Assembly: GCA_031268245.1 (NCBI GenBank)
Contig: JAIRXN010000102.1
Coordinates: forward strand, 1-16,272
Source: Treponema sp.
GTDB taxonomy: Bacteria; Spirochaetota; Spirochaetia; Treponematales; Breznakiellaceae
DNA: 16,272 nt
Direction: 5' to 3'
Shown here: one piece after another, positions 6,165 through 13,762 of the stretch
How positions within the stretch are numbered: the stretch's first letter is position 1
Layout of the letters: each line of letters opens with the position of its first letter
Notes under the pieces: model-generated
Database searches by the model: none
What the model was told of the DNA's origin: nothing
Seen by the model: only the letters and a program-made list of their open reading frames with translations
Translations under genes and position numbers: made by a program

Positions 6165-7607
6165 TTACCGCTTCAGGGTCAAGAGTTCCTGGAGAAGCTG
6201 ATCGGCAGTCTGTATTGTCCTGGAGTTAACCTGAAAACCGCGCTGGGTGATGATCATGTCGGTGAGCTGATCCGCCATGTCCACGTTTGACATTTCCAGA
6301 GAACCGGCCTGGATCTTTCCCTTGCCGGCAATGCCGGAGGGCCCGACATTCGCAGGGCCTGAGTTGTTTGAAACCCGGAAGGTATTCTCCCCTGCCTTTT
6401 CCAGCCCCCCCTGGTTGGTAAAGCTTGCCATGGCAACCTGCCCAAGGGCTCTGGTGGTGCCGTTGGAGTAGATCCCGGTGATAAGCCCCGACTGATCGAT
6501 CTTGAAGTTTTCAAGATAACCCATCGTATGACCGTCCTGGATGAATGCTTTGGAAGAAGATCTTTCGGAAAACTGCGTGATGGAATTCACCGTGCTGCCC
6601 ACGGTTCCCAGATTGAGGGCGAATTCCTGGCGGACAGGTACTCCCGGTTCACCGGGAGTCGCCTCGATGACGTTAAAAGCCACATTCATGAGCACCTGGC
6701 CCGCATTGGCAATGTCATTGCCTTCCGCATCGGCCGCCTGGATCAGCGTGCCGTTATTATCAAAACGTACCCAGAAATCGGTAGGCGCTCCTTCAGCGGG
6801 AACTTCCCCGCCGATTCCGATTGCCGTTTGCCGGGGATTTATGTTTTCCGCTGCATCGGGAGCATCGGGATCGGGAGGATCGACAACTACATTGGCTCTC
6901 CAGGTATTGTTGTTGGCCTCTTCACCGTTATTTACCTTGGTAAACTCGATCTGGAGAATATGATTAACGCCGAAGCTGTCAAAGATCTCGATCTGCGTGG
7001 ACCAGGTACTCTCCCTGGTCTGCAGTTGGCTTGCCCCTTCGAGAGGCAGCACGGGAGTGCGTTTGTCCAGGTTACAGGCAAAGTTTACTATCTCCGTGGC
7101 CTTAGCAGGATCCTTGGAACCTACCGGAACGATGAGATTTTCCACCGGACGGGACACGTCAATGAACTGGGTTCCCTCAATATCCTGGGCCGCCCAGCCC
7201 TGAACCTGCATACCGTTGGCAGGGTTCACCATAACGCCGTCTTCATCGAGACTGAAGGCCCCGGCCCTGGTGTAGAGGGTATTCGGCCCGTTCTGGAGGA
7301 TGAAGAAACCGGTTCCCTGTATTGCAAGGTCGGTCTGCACACCGGTGGTCTGCAGAGAGCCCTGAATATGAATCGTATCAATAGAGGCAATACTCATCCC
7401 GAGCCCCACTTCTTTGGGGTTTACGCCGCCCAGGTCCTCGGTAGGATGGGAAGCGCCCTGCATCTGTTGATAAAGAATATCCTGAAAGTTTACCCGGTTC
7501 CTCTTGAAACCGGTAGTATTGATATTGGCAATATTGTTACCAATTACATCCATCCTGGTCTGATGGTTCTGAAGGCCCGCAACGCCGGAAAACAATGATC
7601 GCATCAT
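6165..7607 (-). CDS. flgE: Flagellar hook protein FlgE
   Basis: FlgE polymerises into the hook that joins the basal body to the filament. The 480-residue product has the conserved rod/hook N-terminus ('MRSLFSGVAGLQNHQTRMDVIGNNIANINTTGFK') and C-terminus ('MSNVDMADQLTDMIITQRGFQVNSRTIQTADQLLQELLTLKR'), with the variable hook domains between them. K165, C178 and N179 sit at the positions used for self-catalysed lysinoalanine cross-linking of FlgE in T. denticola, with matching numbering from the first ATG. Two ATG codons lie in tandem at the start; AGGAG is 8 bases upstream of the first, which I chose. It follows flgD by 12 bases. Confidence 0.97.
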   Translation of the reverse strand: MMRSLFSGVAGLQNHQTRMDVIGNNIANINTTGFKRNRVNFQDILYQQMQGASHPTEDLGGVNPKEVGLGMSIASIDTIHIQGSLQTTGVQTDLAIQGTGFFILQNGPNTLYTRAGAFSLDEDGVMVNPANGMQVQGWAAQDIEGTQFIDVSRPVENLIVPVGSKDPAKATEIVNFACNLDKRTPVLPLEGASQLQTRESTWSTQIEIFDSFGVNHILQIEFTKVNNGEEANNNTWRANVVVDPPDPDAPDAAENINPRQTAIGIGGEVPAEGAPTDFWVRFDNNGTLIQAADAEGNDIANAGQVLMNVAFNVIEATPGEPGVPVRQEFALNLGTVGSTVNSITQFSERSSSKAFIQDGHTMGYLENFKIDQSGLITGIYSNGTTRALGQVAMASFTNQGGLEKAGENTFRVSNNSGPANVGPSGIAGKGKIQAGSLEMSNVDMADQLTDMIITQRGFQVNSRTIQTADQLLQELLTLKR

Positions 7608-7619
7608 AGGCTATACTCC

Positions 7620-8054
7620 TTATTGTTCATAAACCCTGGTTACTTTTTCCCAGGGATAGTAGGCGCCGTTTACCAGAATTTCCGGAACTTCGCCGCGGCT
7701 CACCGCCTTTACGGTTCCCTGAATGATCTGATCCCCATCGCTAATCTCCACCGGCCGGCCCAAAGCGCCTGAAGCCTCCGAGCCGGAGATGAGCCGGGTG
7801 AGTTCCGCAAAGTCATGAGCCATACTGGTCATCTGTTCAAGGCTTGAGAACTGGGCCATCTGGGCGATAAACTCCCTGTCTTCCATGGGCGCCGTAGGAT
7901 CCTGATATGAAAGCTGGGTGATAAGTAGTTTGAGAAAATCATCTTTGCCCAGATTTTGCTGGGGAGTTTTCCCCTGATTGATGGTTTTGTTAAACCGGTC
8001 ATTGTCGTTCCTGAGTATCGCTGTTTCCAGAGAACTCATTTTCTGTAAATCCAT
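7620..8054 (-). CDS. flgD: Hook-capping (scaffold) protein FlgD
   Basis: FlgD caps the growing hook and directs FlgE assembly. The product, 144 residues, carries the defining N-terminal cap region 'LGKDDFLKLLITQLSYQDPTAPMEDREFIAQMAQFSSLEQM' (about residues 35-75). A short C-terminal part follows ('LGRPVEISDGDQIIQGTVKAVSRGEVPEILVNGAYYPWEKVTRVYE'), apparently a reduced version of the FlgD Tudor/Fn3-like domains. It is shorter than enterobacterial FlgD, as is usual in spirochaetes, with no sign of truncation. AGGAG lies 9 bases before the ATG. It sits between fliK and flgE, the expected partners in hook building. Confidence 0.95.
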   Translation of the reverse strand: MDLQKMSSLETAILRNDNDRFNKTINQGKTPQQNLGKDDFLKLLITQLSYQDPTAPMEDREFIAQMAQFSSLEQMTSMAHDFAELTRLISGSEASGALGRPVEISDGDQIIQGTVKAVSRGEVPEILVNGAYYPWEKVTRVYEQ

Positions 8055-8078
8055 AGGGTTTTACTCCTGTCTTTTTGG

Positions 8079-9566
8079 CTATACCAGTACATTCACCTGC
8101 ATGTCCTGCCATATAACAGAACCCGCAGAATTTATACGGTTTTCTCCGGCCGATTCGTAACGCAAGGCGGCTGCCTGAGCGTGAAAGAGAGAACTCGCTT
8201 CTTCCCCCTGCCCTTCTCCGCCGGCCTCTCCTGCGCCGTTTCCGGCCAGAGACATTTCCAGGTTTGCCGCATCGTAGCCGGATTCCCTGAATGCCTCTTC
8301 CAGTGCATGAATCTCCTGGGTGAAGGCCCGGAATGCCTCTTCGCTTTCCACAATGATTCTGCCTGTTATCTTGTTTTCGGACATTTCAAGACGTATCTTA
8401 ACATTGCCGAGAGATTCGGGTTTCAGTGAAAGCCGGAGGCTCCCCGTGCTGTCGTCCCGGAGCACCAGATGGGCCTGCCTGACAATATCGCCGTTGAGGT
8501 TCTGGTGGAGTTCCCGGGCCAGAAATTCGCTGAGGGATTGGGCCGAACGGCCTTCCCAACTTGAGGCCGCCTCCCCCGCGGGGGCCGTCTCCTGTGACGC
8601 ACGCTGCATTCCGTCTCCCCGGAATTCAAACGGTATGCCGGAAGAGTCATCCGCTGCCTTTACCGGATTCTGAAAAGCCCCGGCAGGATCGGCATTGGTT
8701 TTTTCGTCGCCTCTCCGCAGATCCTGTACTTTCAGCGCGGCCTTGCTCTGCCGTTTTTCCCGGCTTTCCGTAGCCTTGCCGGGATGGGTCTTGTCCTGGC
8801 CGATGATGTCCACGAGTCCGGCCTTGCTTTCCCCTGAAAAGCGGAAAAGTTCCGGCCCTCTGGCCCGGCGGGCTATTCCTTCAGGGGAATATCCTCCGGT
8901 ATCTTCTCTGGTCTTGGCCCGGGAAAAATCAAACTTCTTTTCGTTGGGTTTGGGTGCAGAGTCAAATTCGACCGCTGTTCCCTGTACCGGAACGGAACCG
9001 GGATCGATTGTAACGGCCTTTATTCGGGGATCGCCTTCGGCTTCCGGCCTGTTTCCGGTTTTCCGGTTCTGAAGCAGACCGGATTCCCCGCTTTCGGCAG
9101 TCTTTATCCCGCCCCCGGCTTCTTCAACGGAGGGCTCCCCGGACAGTTCCCGGAAAGATTCCGTTTTATTGTCCCCGGGCAGCAGAAATTCCGCGGGGAA
9201 CATTTCTTTCCCGGAATCTTCACCAGCCGAAGGGCGTGTGAGCGCAGGCTTCTTCTTTTCCGCAGCAGTTTCGGCTTCAGTCTTTTCTGAACCGAAGCCG
9301 GCCTTTCCCGGCTTCCGGCGGAGACTTTCCGCTTTGACGGCAGAATCTTTGGCCTCCCCGGTTTCAGTGTGTCCTGTTTGTATTGTCTTGGTATTGGCGG
9401 CAGTGAGCCCGGCAAGGATCTTTGCAAAGACGCCCGGAGCGCCTCCCTTCTTTTCCTGTTTGGACTTTATCTTTCCTGCCCAGGACAAAGATTCCGCGGA
9501 ATGTTCCGGAGCCTTGGCTTCTTCAGTCCCTGTATACACTTCAACGTGGGATGATACTTGAATCAA
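8079..9566 (-). CDS. fliK: Flagellar hook-length control protein FliK-like
   Basis: FliK measures hook length and triggers the export switch from hook to filament substrates; the equivalent locus is called flbC in Borrelia and tap1 in T. pallidum. The first 360 or so residues are low-complexity and rich in Lys, Glu, Ala, Gly and Ser, as in FliK rulers. The C-terminal domain (about residues 367-440, 'LVLRDDSTGSLRLSLKPESLGNVKIRLEMS' to 'YDAANLEMSLAG') is the recognisable FliK core. I chose a TTG start at 9566 because GGAGG lies 7 bases upstream (9574-9578). An ATG at 9587 is the alternative. The frame stays open up to 9785, but that part overlaps flbB and reads as non-coding. flgD begins 24 bases after its stop. 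Confidence 0.87.
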   Translation of the reverse strand: MIQVSSHVEVYTGTEEAKAPEHSAESLSWAGKIKSKQEKKGGAPGVFAKILAGLTAANTKTIQTGHTETGEAKDSAVKAESLRRKPGKAGFGSEKTEAETAAEKKKPALTRPSAGEDSGKEMFPAEFLLPGDNKTESFRELSGEPSVEEAGGGIKTAESGESGLLQNRKTGNRPEAEGDPRIKAVTIDPGSVPVQGTAVEFDSAPKPNEKKFDFSRAKTREDTGGYSPEGIARRARGPELFRFSGESKAGLVDIIGQDKTHPGKATESREKRQSKAALKVQDLRRGDEKTNADPAGAFQNPVKAADDSSGIPFEFRGDGMQRASQETAPAGEAASSWEGRSAQSLSEFLARELHQNLNGDIVRQAHLVLRDDSTGSLRLSLKPESLGNVKIRLEMSENKITGRIIVESEEAFRAFTQEIHALEEAFRESGYDAANLEMSLAGNGAGEAGGEGQGEEASSLFHAQAAALRYESAGENRINSAGSVIWQDMQVNVLV

Positions 9567-9624
9567 ATCCCGGCCTCCAGTCTTCATATTCCGGAAAACC
9601 GGGAATTTTACCCGGATATCCGCT

Positions 9625-10233
9625 TTAGGGACGTCCGGCCATTTTCCGCTGCAATTCCGCCGCCCGCGCCGCACCTTCGGTGGTTTCAGCCATGAGCGAC
9701 AGCCAGTAGGATACAATGGAAGTAGTTCCTTCAGCCCGGGCAATTTCCTCGGTCTTCCTGAAAACGTCGATAATATCCTGGTCATCCATGGCGGATATGA
9801 TGCCTACCGCTCGCTCCGGAGGCATGCCCGTCAAATACCGGGCGTTCTGTTCAACGTTCCTCTCTTTATTATCGGTTTCTTCCACCCCGGCATTTATGGA
9901 ATTCTCTCTGTCATCAAGCGCTTTTTGCCTTTCTTCAAGTTCCTGGGCCATCTGCTCAATCTCGTTGAAACGGCCGGTCAATTCTGCTTCCCGGTTATTA
10001 AGCTCCATGTCCCGGAGTTCCAGGGCTTCAAGCCGTACCGAGAGGCGTTCCGCATCGAGATTGAGGAGTTCGGTATCGGCGGGCCTGGGCTGAGAGCGCC
10101 CTTCCCTGCCGATCAAACGGTATACGGGAGCTATAACGGTCTTTACATCAATGATTCCAAGGTAATCAAACCAGACCAGGCCCCCGCCGGCCATGGCGAT
10201 TATAAGCAGGAGCAATACAATTACACGACCCAA
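9625..10233 (-). CDS. flbB: FlbB/MotE-like periplasmic flagellar protein
   Basis: This 202-residue protein matches FlbB, the inner-membrane protein that in Borrelia helps build the periplasmic-flagellar collar, and resembles the MotE-type family. It has an N-terminal membrane anchor (about residues 3-26), a long charged coiled coil (about 55-125, many Glu/Arg/Leu heptads), and a C-terminal MgtE-N-like helical part ('YLTGMPPERAVGIISAMDDQDIIDVFRKTEEIARAEG'). In Borrelia flbB also lies just before the fliK-like gene. The start is TTG with a weak G-run about 9 bases upstream. It is the first gene of the cluster here; fliJ and the flgB-fliI genes, which precede it in Borrelia, are absent. Family placement is from architecture and synteny. 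Confidence 0.8.
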   Translation of the reverse strand: MGRVIVLLLLIIAMAGGGLVWFDYLGIIDVKTVIAPVYRLIGREGRSQPRPADTELLNLDAERLSVRLEALELRDMELNNREAELTGRFNEIEQMAQELEERQKALDDRENSINAGVEETDNKERNVEQNARYLTGMPPERAVGIISAMDDQDIIDVFRKTEEIARAEGTTSIVSYWLSLMAETTEGAARAAELQRKMAGRP

Positions 10234-10449
10234 AATAAAATTCCCCCCTTGGCAAAATGGGCACTACTTTCAATATATTATATACTCTATTTATCGGACA
10301 AGGCTGTTTCAAAATTCAGGAGCAGTTTGACATTTACTGAAGAAATTCGGCGCGAACACGGACGGAACAAAGCGCCCTTCATTTTCCTTCCGCTGAGGTT
10401 TCTGCAAACTCTATTGATTTTTTCCGCGTTCTTGCATACTGTTTCAAAG
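10234..10449. other. Divergent intergenic region between flbB and cysS
   Basis: This 216-base stretch separates the leftward flagellar cluster from rightward cysS. I see no gene or RNA in it. It holds an AT-rich core (10270-10292) suitable for promoters on both strands. The cysS frame is open across the whole interval and beyond into flbB antisense, but the translation there shows no CysRS features, so it is not treated as coding. Confidence 0.6.
10272..10301 (-). promoter_or_regulatory. Candidate promoter for the flbB-headed flagellar cluster
   Basis: On the minus strand TTGTCC (10296-10301) is followed after 18 bases by TATATT (10272-10277). An exact TATAAT lies at 10277-10282 but has no well-placed -35. 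Either would start transcription some 25-35 bases upstream of the flbB TTG. Assignment to the housekeeping sigma factor is by resemblance only. Confidence 0.4.
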
Positions 10450-11931
10450 ATGGCCTTTACCTTCTACAATACCCTGGGACGGGAATTGCAGCCCCTTGAA
10501 CCGGTTAATCCCGGTAAAATCGGGTTTTACGGCTGTGGTCCCACGGTTTATAACTATGCCCATATCGGGAATCTCAGGGCCTACGTACTCCATGATATTC
10601 TTGTCCGCTCCCTGCGCCGTTCCGGTTTCGAGGTAAACCATGTCATGAACATCACCGATGTGGGTCATCTGTCGGGGGATAACGACGAAGGGGACGACAA
10701 GATGCTGAAATCCGCCGAGGAACGGGGAAAGAGTGTTCTTGAACTTGCCGATTTTTACACAAGGGCCTTCTTTGCCGATACGGAACGGATGAACATTGTC
10801 CGCCCTTCTCTGGTTTGCAGGGCCACGGATCATGTAGACGACATGATCGCCCTGATTCGGCGGATTGAAGCGGCGGGTTTTACCTATACTGCCGGAGGGA
10901 ATCTCTACTTCGATATTTCAAAATTCCCTTCCTATGGCGATTTGGCCCGGCTCAGGATGGAAGATCTCAAGGCCGGGGCCCGTACCGGGCTGGACGAAAA
11001 CAAACGCAACCATGCGGATTTTGTGCTCTGGTTCACCAAAAGCAAGTTTGAAAACCAGGCCCTGGTCTGGGACAGTCCCTGGGGAAAGGGTTACCCCGGC
11101 TGGCATATCGAGTGTTCCGCTATGAGCATTAAGTATCTGGGTGAACAGTTCGACATTCACGCCGGAGGTATCGACCACATCCCCATTCACCACACCAACG
11201 AAATAGCACAGAGTGAGGCTGCCACGGGGAAGCATCCCTGGGTCAAATACTGGATTCATAATGAATTTCTCGTGCTGGATAAGGAAAAGATGTCCAAGTC
11301 TTCAGGCTCATTTCTCACTCTTCAGAGTCTTGTGGACAAGGGTTACGATCCCCTGGACTACCGTTATTTTCTGTTGGGCGGACACTATCGCAGTCAGCTT
11401 CAGTTCTCCTGGGAGAGTCTTGAAGGGGCAAAAAACGCCAGAAAATCTCTCATGGAGCGTGTTTTGAGTCTTGCCAAGCTTGAAAAACCAATCGAAGGGA
11501 AAACGATGTTTCCTGCGGAAAAGGCCGGCGGGGTTCCCTCTTCTCCGGAGGATCTTTCGGGGCCGGTAAAAGAACGGCTGGACAGGTTTAACACGGCCCT
11601 GGAGGAGGATCTTTCAACTCCCCGTGCCCTGGCGGAACTATGGGGTCTCCTTCGGGATAATTCGGCTCCGGTTTCCGAGGTTCTCCGTACTGTTTTTGAT
11701 ATGGATCGGGTGCTGGGCCTGAGGATTGAAGAGGGAATTGTCGAAAATAAAGACGGACAAGGAGAGGATAAGGCGCTTACGGCGGAGATTGAAGGTCTCA
11801 TTGCCGAGCGGACCGCCGCAAAAAAGGCAAAGGATTTCGCCAGGGCGGATAGTATACGGACAGGGCTCAGGGAACGGGGTATACTCCTCGAAGACAGCCC
11901 TTCGGGAACAAGCTGGCGCCGGCAATCTTAA
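10450..11931 (+). CDS. cysS: Cysteinyl-tRNA synthetase
   Basis: The product charges tRNA-Cys with cysteine in the cytoplasm. It is 493 residues, normal for the class I enzyme. The ATP-binding motifs are HIGN (residues 38-41) and KMSKS (280-284). The zinc ligands of the cysteine pocket can be placed at C29 ('YGCGPT'), C222 ('WHIECS'), H247 and E251 ('IPIHHTNEIAQ'). The C-terminus carries the usual helical anticodon-binding region ending in 'AERTAAKKAKDFARADSIRTGLRERGILLED'. The ATG at 10450 gives the standard N-terminus 'FTFYNTLGRELQPLEPVNPGKIGFYGCGPTVYNYAHIGN'. No clear ribosome-binding site precedes it, so a leaderless or weakly initiated mRNA is possible. No terminator is visible in the 76 bases before the downstream sigma factor frame. 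Confidence 0.97.
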   Translation: MAFTFYNTLGRELQPLEPVNPGKIGFYGCGPTVYNYAHIGNLRAYVLHDILVRSLRRSGFEVNHVMNITDVGHLSGDNDEGDDKMLKSAEERGKSVLELADFYTRAFFADTERMNIVRPSLVCRATDHVDDMIALIRRIEAAGFTYTAGGNLYFDISKFPSYGDLARLRMEDLKAGARTGLDENKRNHADFVLWFTKSKFENQALVWDSPWGKGYPGWHIECSAMSIKYLGEQFDIHAGGIDHIPIHHTNEIAQSEAATGKHPWVKYWIHNEFLVLDKEKMSKSSGSFLTLQSLVDKGYDPLDYRYFLLGGHYRSQLQFSWESLEGAKNARKSLMERVLSLAKLEKPIEGKTMFPAEKAGGVPSSPEDLSGPVKERLDRFNTALEEDLSTPRALAELWGLLRDNSAPVSEVLRTVFDMDRVLGLRIEEGIVENKDGQGEDKALTAEIEGLIAERTAAKKAKDFARADSIRTGLRERGILLEDSPSGTSWRRQS

Positions 11932-11986
11932 AAATTGAATCCAACATGGAGCTTCGATTCATGCGGATGGCTTAAGCGCGAAAAAA

Positions 11987-12014
11987 TGTAACAATTGGGG
12001 CAGATACTTGTTAT
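11987..12014 (+). promoter_or_regulatory. Possible autoregulatory ECF promoter
   Basis: TGTAAC (11987-11992) resembles the 'AAC'-containing -35 of many ECF promoters. After 16 bases it is followed by TGTTAT (12009-12014), a loose -10. It lies directly before the sigma factor gene, where autoregulated ECF promoters are common. If it is real, transcripts start after 12014 and the TTG at 12008 cannot be the start codon. This rests on short motif resemblance only. Confidence 0.25.
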
Positions 12015-12070
12015 CAGTAATAACTGGAGAGGGTGATGGGCAACAGGAACGGAACATATCCCGCGGGCAG

Positions 12071-12643
12071 ATGCCCATGGAGGAGTTCCGCCGTCTATAT
12101 GATACCTGTTTTCCCATTCTTTACCGGGTGGCCTATAGAATTGCCGCCAGTGAAGAAGCTGCGGAAGACCTCTGTCAGGAGGCCTTTTTCCGGCTCCATG
12201 AAAAGAATATGGTTTTCCCCTCCCCTGAGGAGGCAAAATATTGGCTTATCCGGGTGGTTAAAAACGCCTCCCTGAACTATGCAAAGCGTAAAGAACGGGA
12301 ACGGAAGGCATACCAGCGGGCTTTTCGGGAAGACAGCAGGCAGACAGAAACCGGCGAAGGCGACCTTATCAAAAAAGAAACCCTGGCCGAAGTTCAGGAA
12401 GCGCTGGAAAAACTTCCTGAAAATTTAAGAATAGTATTGATCTTAAAGGAGTATGGTGAACTTAATTACAAAGAAATAGGCCGTGCTCTGGGGATCAGCG
12501 AAGGAAATGTAAAGGTACGGGTATTCAGAGCCCGGGAACGTTTATCCGGGCTTTTGGCAGAGGAAAAGGAGCCGAAATCTGATTCCGCTAAATCAAATTC
12601 CGCGGAAGCCGGTTCCGGCAAGGAGGGAAAAGATGTGTCCTGA
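12071..12643 (+). CDS. ECF-type RNA polymerase sigma factor
   Basis: This is a sigma-70 family factor of the extracytoplasmic-function type, with only regions 2 and 4. Counting from the ATG at 12071 (190 aa), region 2 spans about 5-75 ('EEFRRLYDTCFPILYRVAYRIAASEEAAEDLCQEAFFRLHE', 'YWLIRVVKNASLNYAKRK'). Region 4 spans about 106-164 ('ALEKLPENLRIVLILKEYGELNYKEIGRALGISEGNVKVRVFRARERL'). The tail after region 4 is Ser/Lys/Glu-rich. The frame is open back to a TTG at 12008 (211 aa); that start lacks a ribosome site and overlaps a small hairpin, so I prefer 12071 or 12077. The last codons overlap the next gene, a zinc-type anti-sigma factor, which should control it. The target promoters are unknown. 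Confidence 0.92.
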   Translation: MPMEEFRRLYDTCFPILYRVAYRIAASEEAAEDLCQEAFFRLHEKNMVFPSPEEAKYWLIRVVKNASLNYAKRKERERKAYQRAFREDSRQTETGEGDLIKKETLAEVQEALEKLPENLRIVLILKEYGELNYKEIGRALGISEGNVKVRVFRARERLSGLLAEEKEPKSDSAKSNSAEAGSGKEGKDVS

Positions 12644-13190
12644 TCATCAAATTCTTTCAATTTTTGCAGACGGGGAACTTCCTTCCCCCTGGGAAGAAAA
12701 GCTTGTTTCCCATCTGGAGTCCTGCCCCCGCTGCAGGGAACGCATTGAAAGCTATCAAAGCCTCTCCATACGTTTAGCAACTCCTTCTCCCGAAACGGCC
12801 CGGGAACGAGTCTGGAATACTCTCAACAACCGGATCGGCTGTTCAAAGGAACGGGGTTTTTACCGGGCAAACGGTTTCTGGAGGCAGCGTATCTCGATAC
12901 CCCTTCCGGTGGCGGCTGCTGCGGCTGCCGGACTCATTGCCTTGATTACCCTGCTTGCTGCCCGGCAGCCTGCCGTACAGTCTGTTCCGGCCATGGCTGC
13001 CGTGGGGAGTATCGAAGGCAGTCTCGATGAAACGATTCCGGTTGCCAATATGGGAGAAGTACTGCAATACCTGGGCAGTCATGACAACGCGGATTTTGTA
13101 ATTCTGAAACTCCCCGAAAGCCGGAATTTCCATTCCGCCGGGGAGCCGGCCATCCTTAAAGCTGCCGATTACCGGAGAAGCGCCCCTTGA
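12633..13190 (+). CDS. Zinc-binding membrane anti-sigma factor
   Basis: The 185-residue protein has the architecture of a ZAS/zf-HC2 anti-sigma factor, which holds an ECF sigma at the membrane. The N-terminal domain contains 'ILSIFADGELP' and the HxxxCxxC zinc motif at H27, C31 and C34 ('SHLESCPRC'). A membrane helix follows at about residues 88-110 ('IPLPVAAAAAAGLIALITLLA'). The remaining 75 residues should lie outside the inner membrane and act as sensor, but they match no domain I know. GGAGG lies 6 bases before the ATG. The start overlaps the sigma factor end by 11 bases, giving balanced synthesis of the pair. The trigger and any processing protease cannot be told from the sequence. Confidence 0.88.
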   Translation: MCPDHQILSIFADGELPSPWEEKLVSHLESCPRCRERIESYQSLSIRLATPSPETARERVWNTLNNRIGCSKERGFYRANGFWRQRISIPLPVAAAAAAGLIALITLLAARQPAVQSVPAMAAVGSIEGSLDETIPVANMGEVLQYLGSHDNADFVILKLPESRNFHSAGEPAILKAADYRRSAP

Positions 13191-13762
13191 ACCTCAGCCG
13201 GGAACAAAGCCGCCGGTGCAGGCGCGCCTCCAGGGTGCGCTTGAAGCTTCGCTGCATGAGTCCCCTCTTGATGATGCGGAAAGGCGTCATCAGCGGTTTC
13301 CTGCTCCTGATGGCCGGGACAACGCTTGCAGCCCAGGATTCGGGCCTGGAGGAAATCCTCCCCGCATTTAAGGACAAGGCGGTGGTGATCGACATGATTG
13401 CCCGGATTCTGGAAGACGGCCGGGAAGAGGTCTGGAATTCGGTCAATTCAAAAGTTACGATTCCCGGCAGACCTGTCGGCCTTAAAATGGTCGGGGCAAA
13501 TATTATCATTGCGGCCCAGTTCACCCCCTACATTCAGCCGGGAAGAAAGAATTTTCTGGTAGCCCAGGGGCAGATATGGATTGAAATGCCCGGTGAAGGG
13601 ATACGTTACTTTACCAGCATTCAGACCATTCCCCTGGAATTCGGGGAAGAGGTTCTTTTCTTTCCTCTGGGGCATAAGCAGCCCCAAGATGACGCCCTTA
13701 TTGAGATAAAGCTGGCTCTGCGGCCCTATGCGGAAGAGCAGACGGTGAGGGAACCCCGTTGA
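13187..13762 (+). CDS. Exported protein of unknown function
   Basis: I do not recognise this 191-residue protein. It has an Arg-rich N-terminus, then a clear signal-peptide core and cleavage-like end at about residues 31-49 ('RKGVISGFLLLMAGTTLAAQ'). The mature part of about 140 residues looks like a soluble, beta-rich periplasmic domain ('VTIPGRPVGLKMVGANIIIAAQFTPYIQPGRKNFLVAQGQIWIEMP'). The TTG start overlaps the anti-sigma stop as TTGA, with GGAG 9 bases upstream, which supports coupling. The next gene uses the same arrangement. An ATG at 13256, or the paired ATGs just after it, would give a more ordinary signal peptide. Its place between an anti-sigma factor and a lipoprotein suggests an envelope role. 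Confidence 0.75.
   Translation: MNLSREQSRRCRRASRVRLKLRCMSPLLMMRKGVISGFLLLMAGTTLAAQDSGLEEILPAFKDKAVVIDMIARILEDGREEVWNSVNSKVTIPGRPVGLKMVGANIIIAAQFTPYIQPGRKNFLVAQGQIWIEMPGEGIRYFTSIQTIPLEFGEEVLFFPLGHKQPQDDALIEIKLALRPYAEEQTVREPR

Noticed and set aside
6528..7598. 356-aa plus-strand open frame
   Set aside because: It is antisense to flgE, which is unambiguous; no motif is seen in it.
9567..9785. N-terminal extension of fliK to an ATG at 9785
   Set aside because: It overlaps the end of flbB on the same strand, reads as Arg/Pro-rich non-coding sequence, and a TTG with an ideal GGAGG exists at 9566.
10291..10298. TCCGATAA on the minus strand, like the -10 of a sigma-28 flagellar promoter (GCCGATAA)
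   Set aside because: The -35 TAAA is absent at 15 bases upstream (GAAT there), and housekeeping-type hexamers fit at least as well.
9925..10449. Long N-terminal extension of cysS (open frame from 9925)
   Set aside because: CysRS homologues start at the ATG at 10450, and the extension lies antisense to flbB and across the divergent promoter region.
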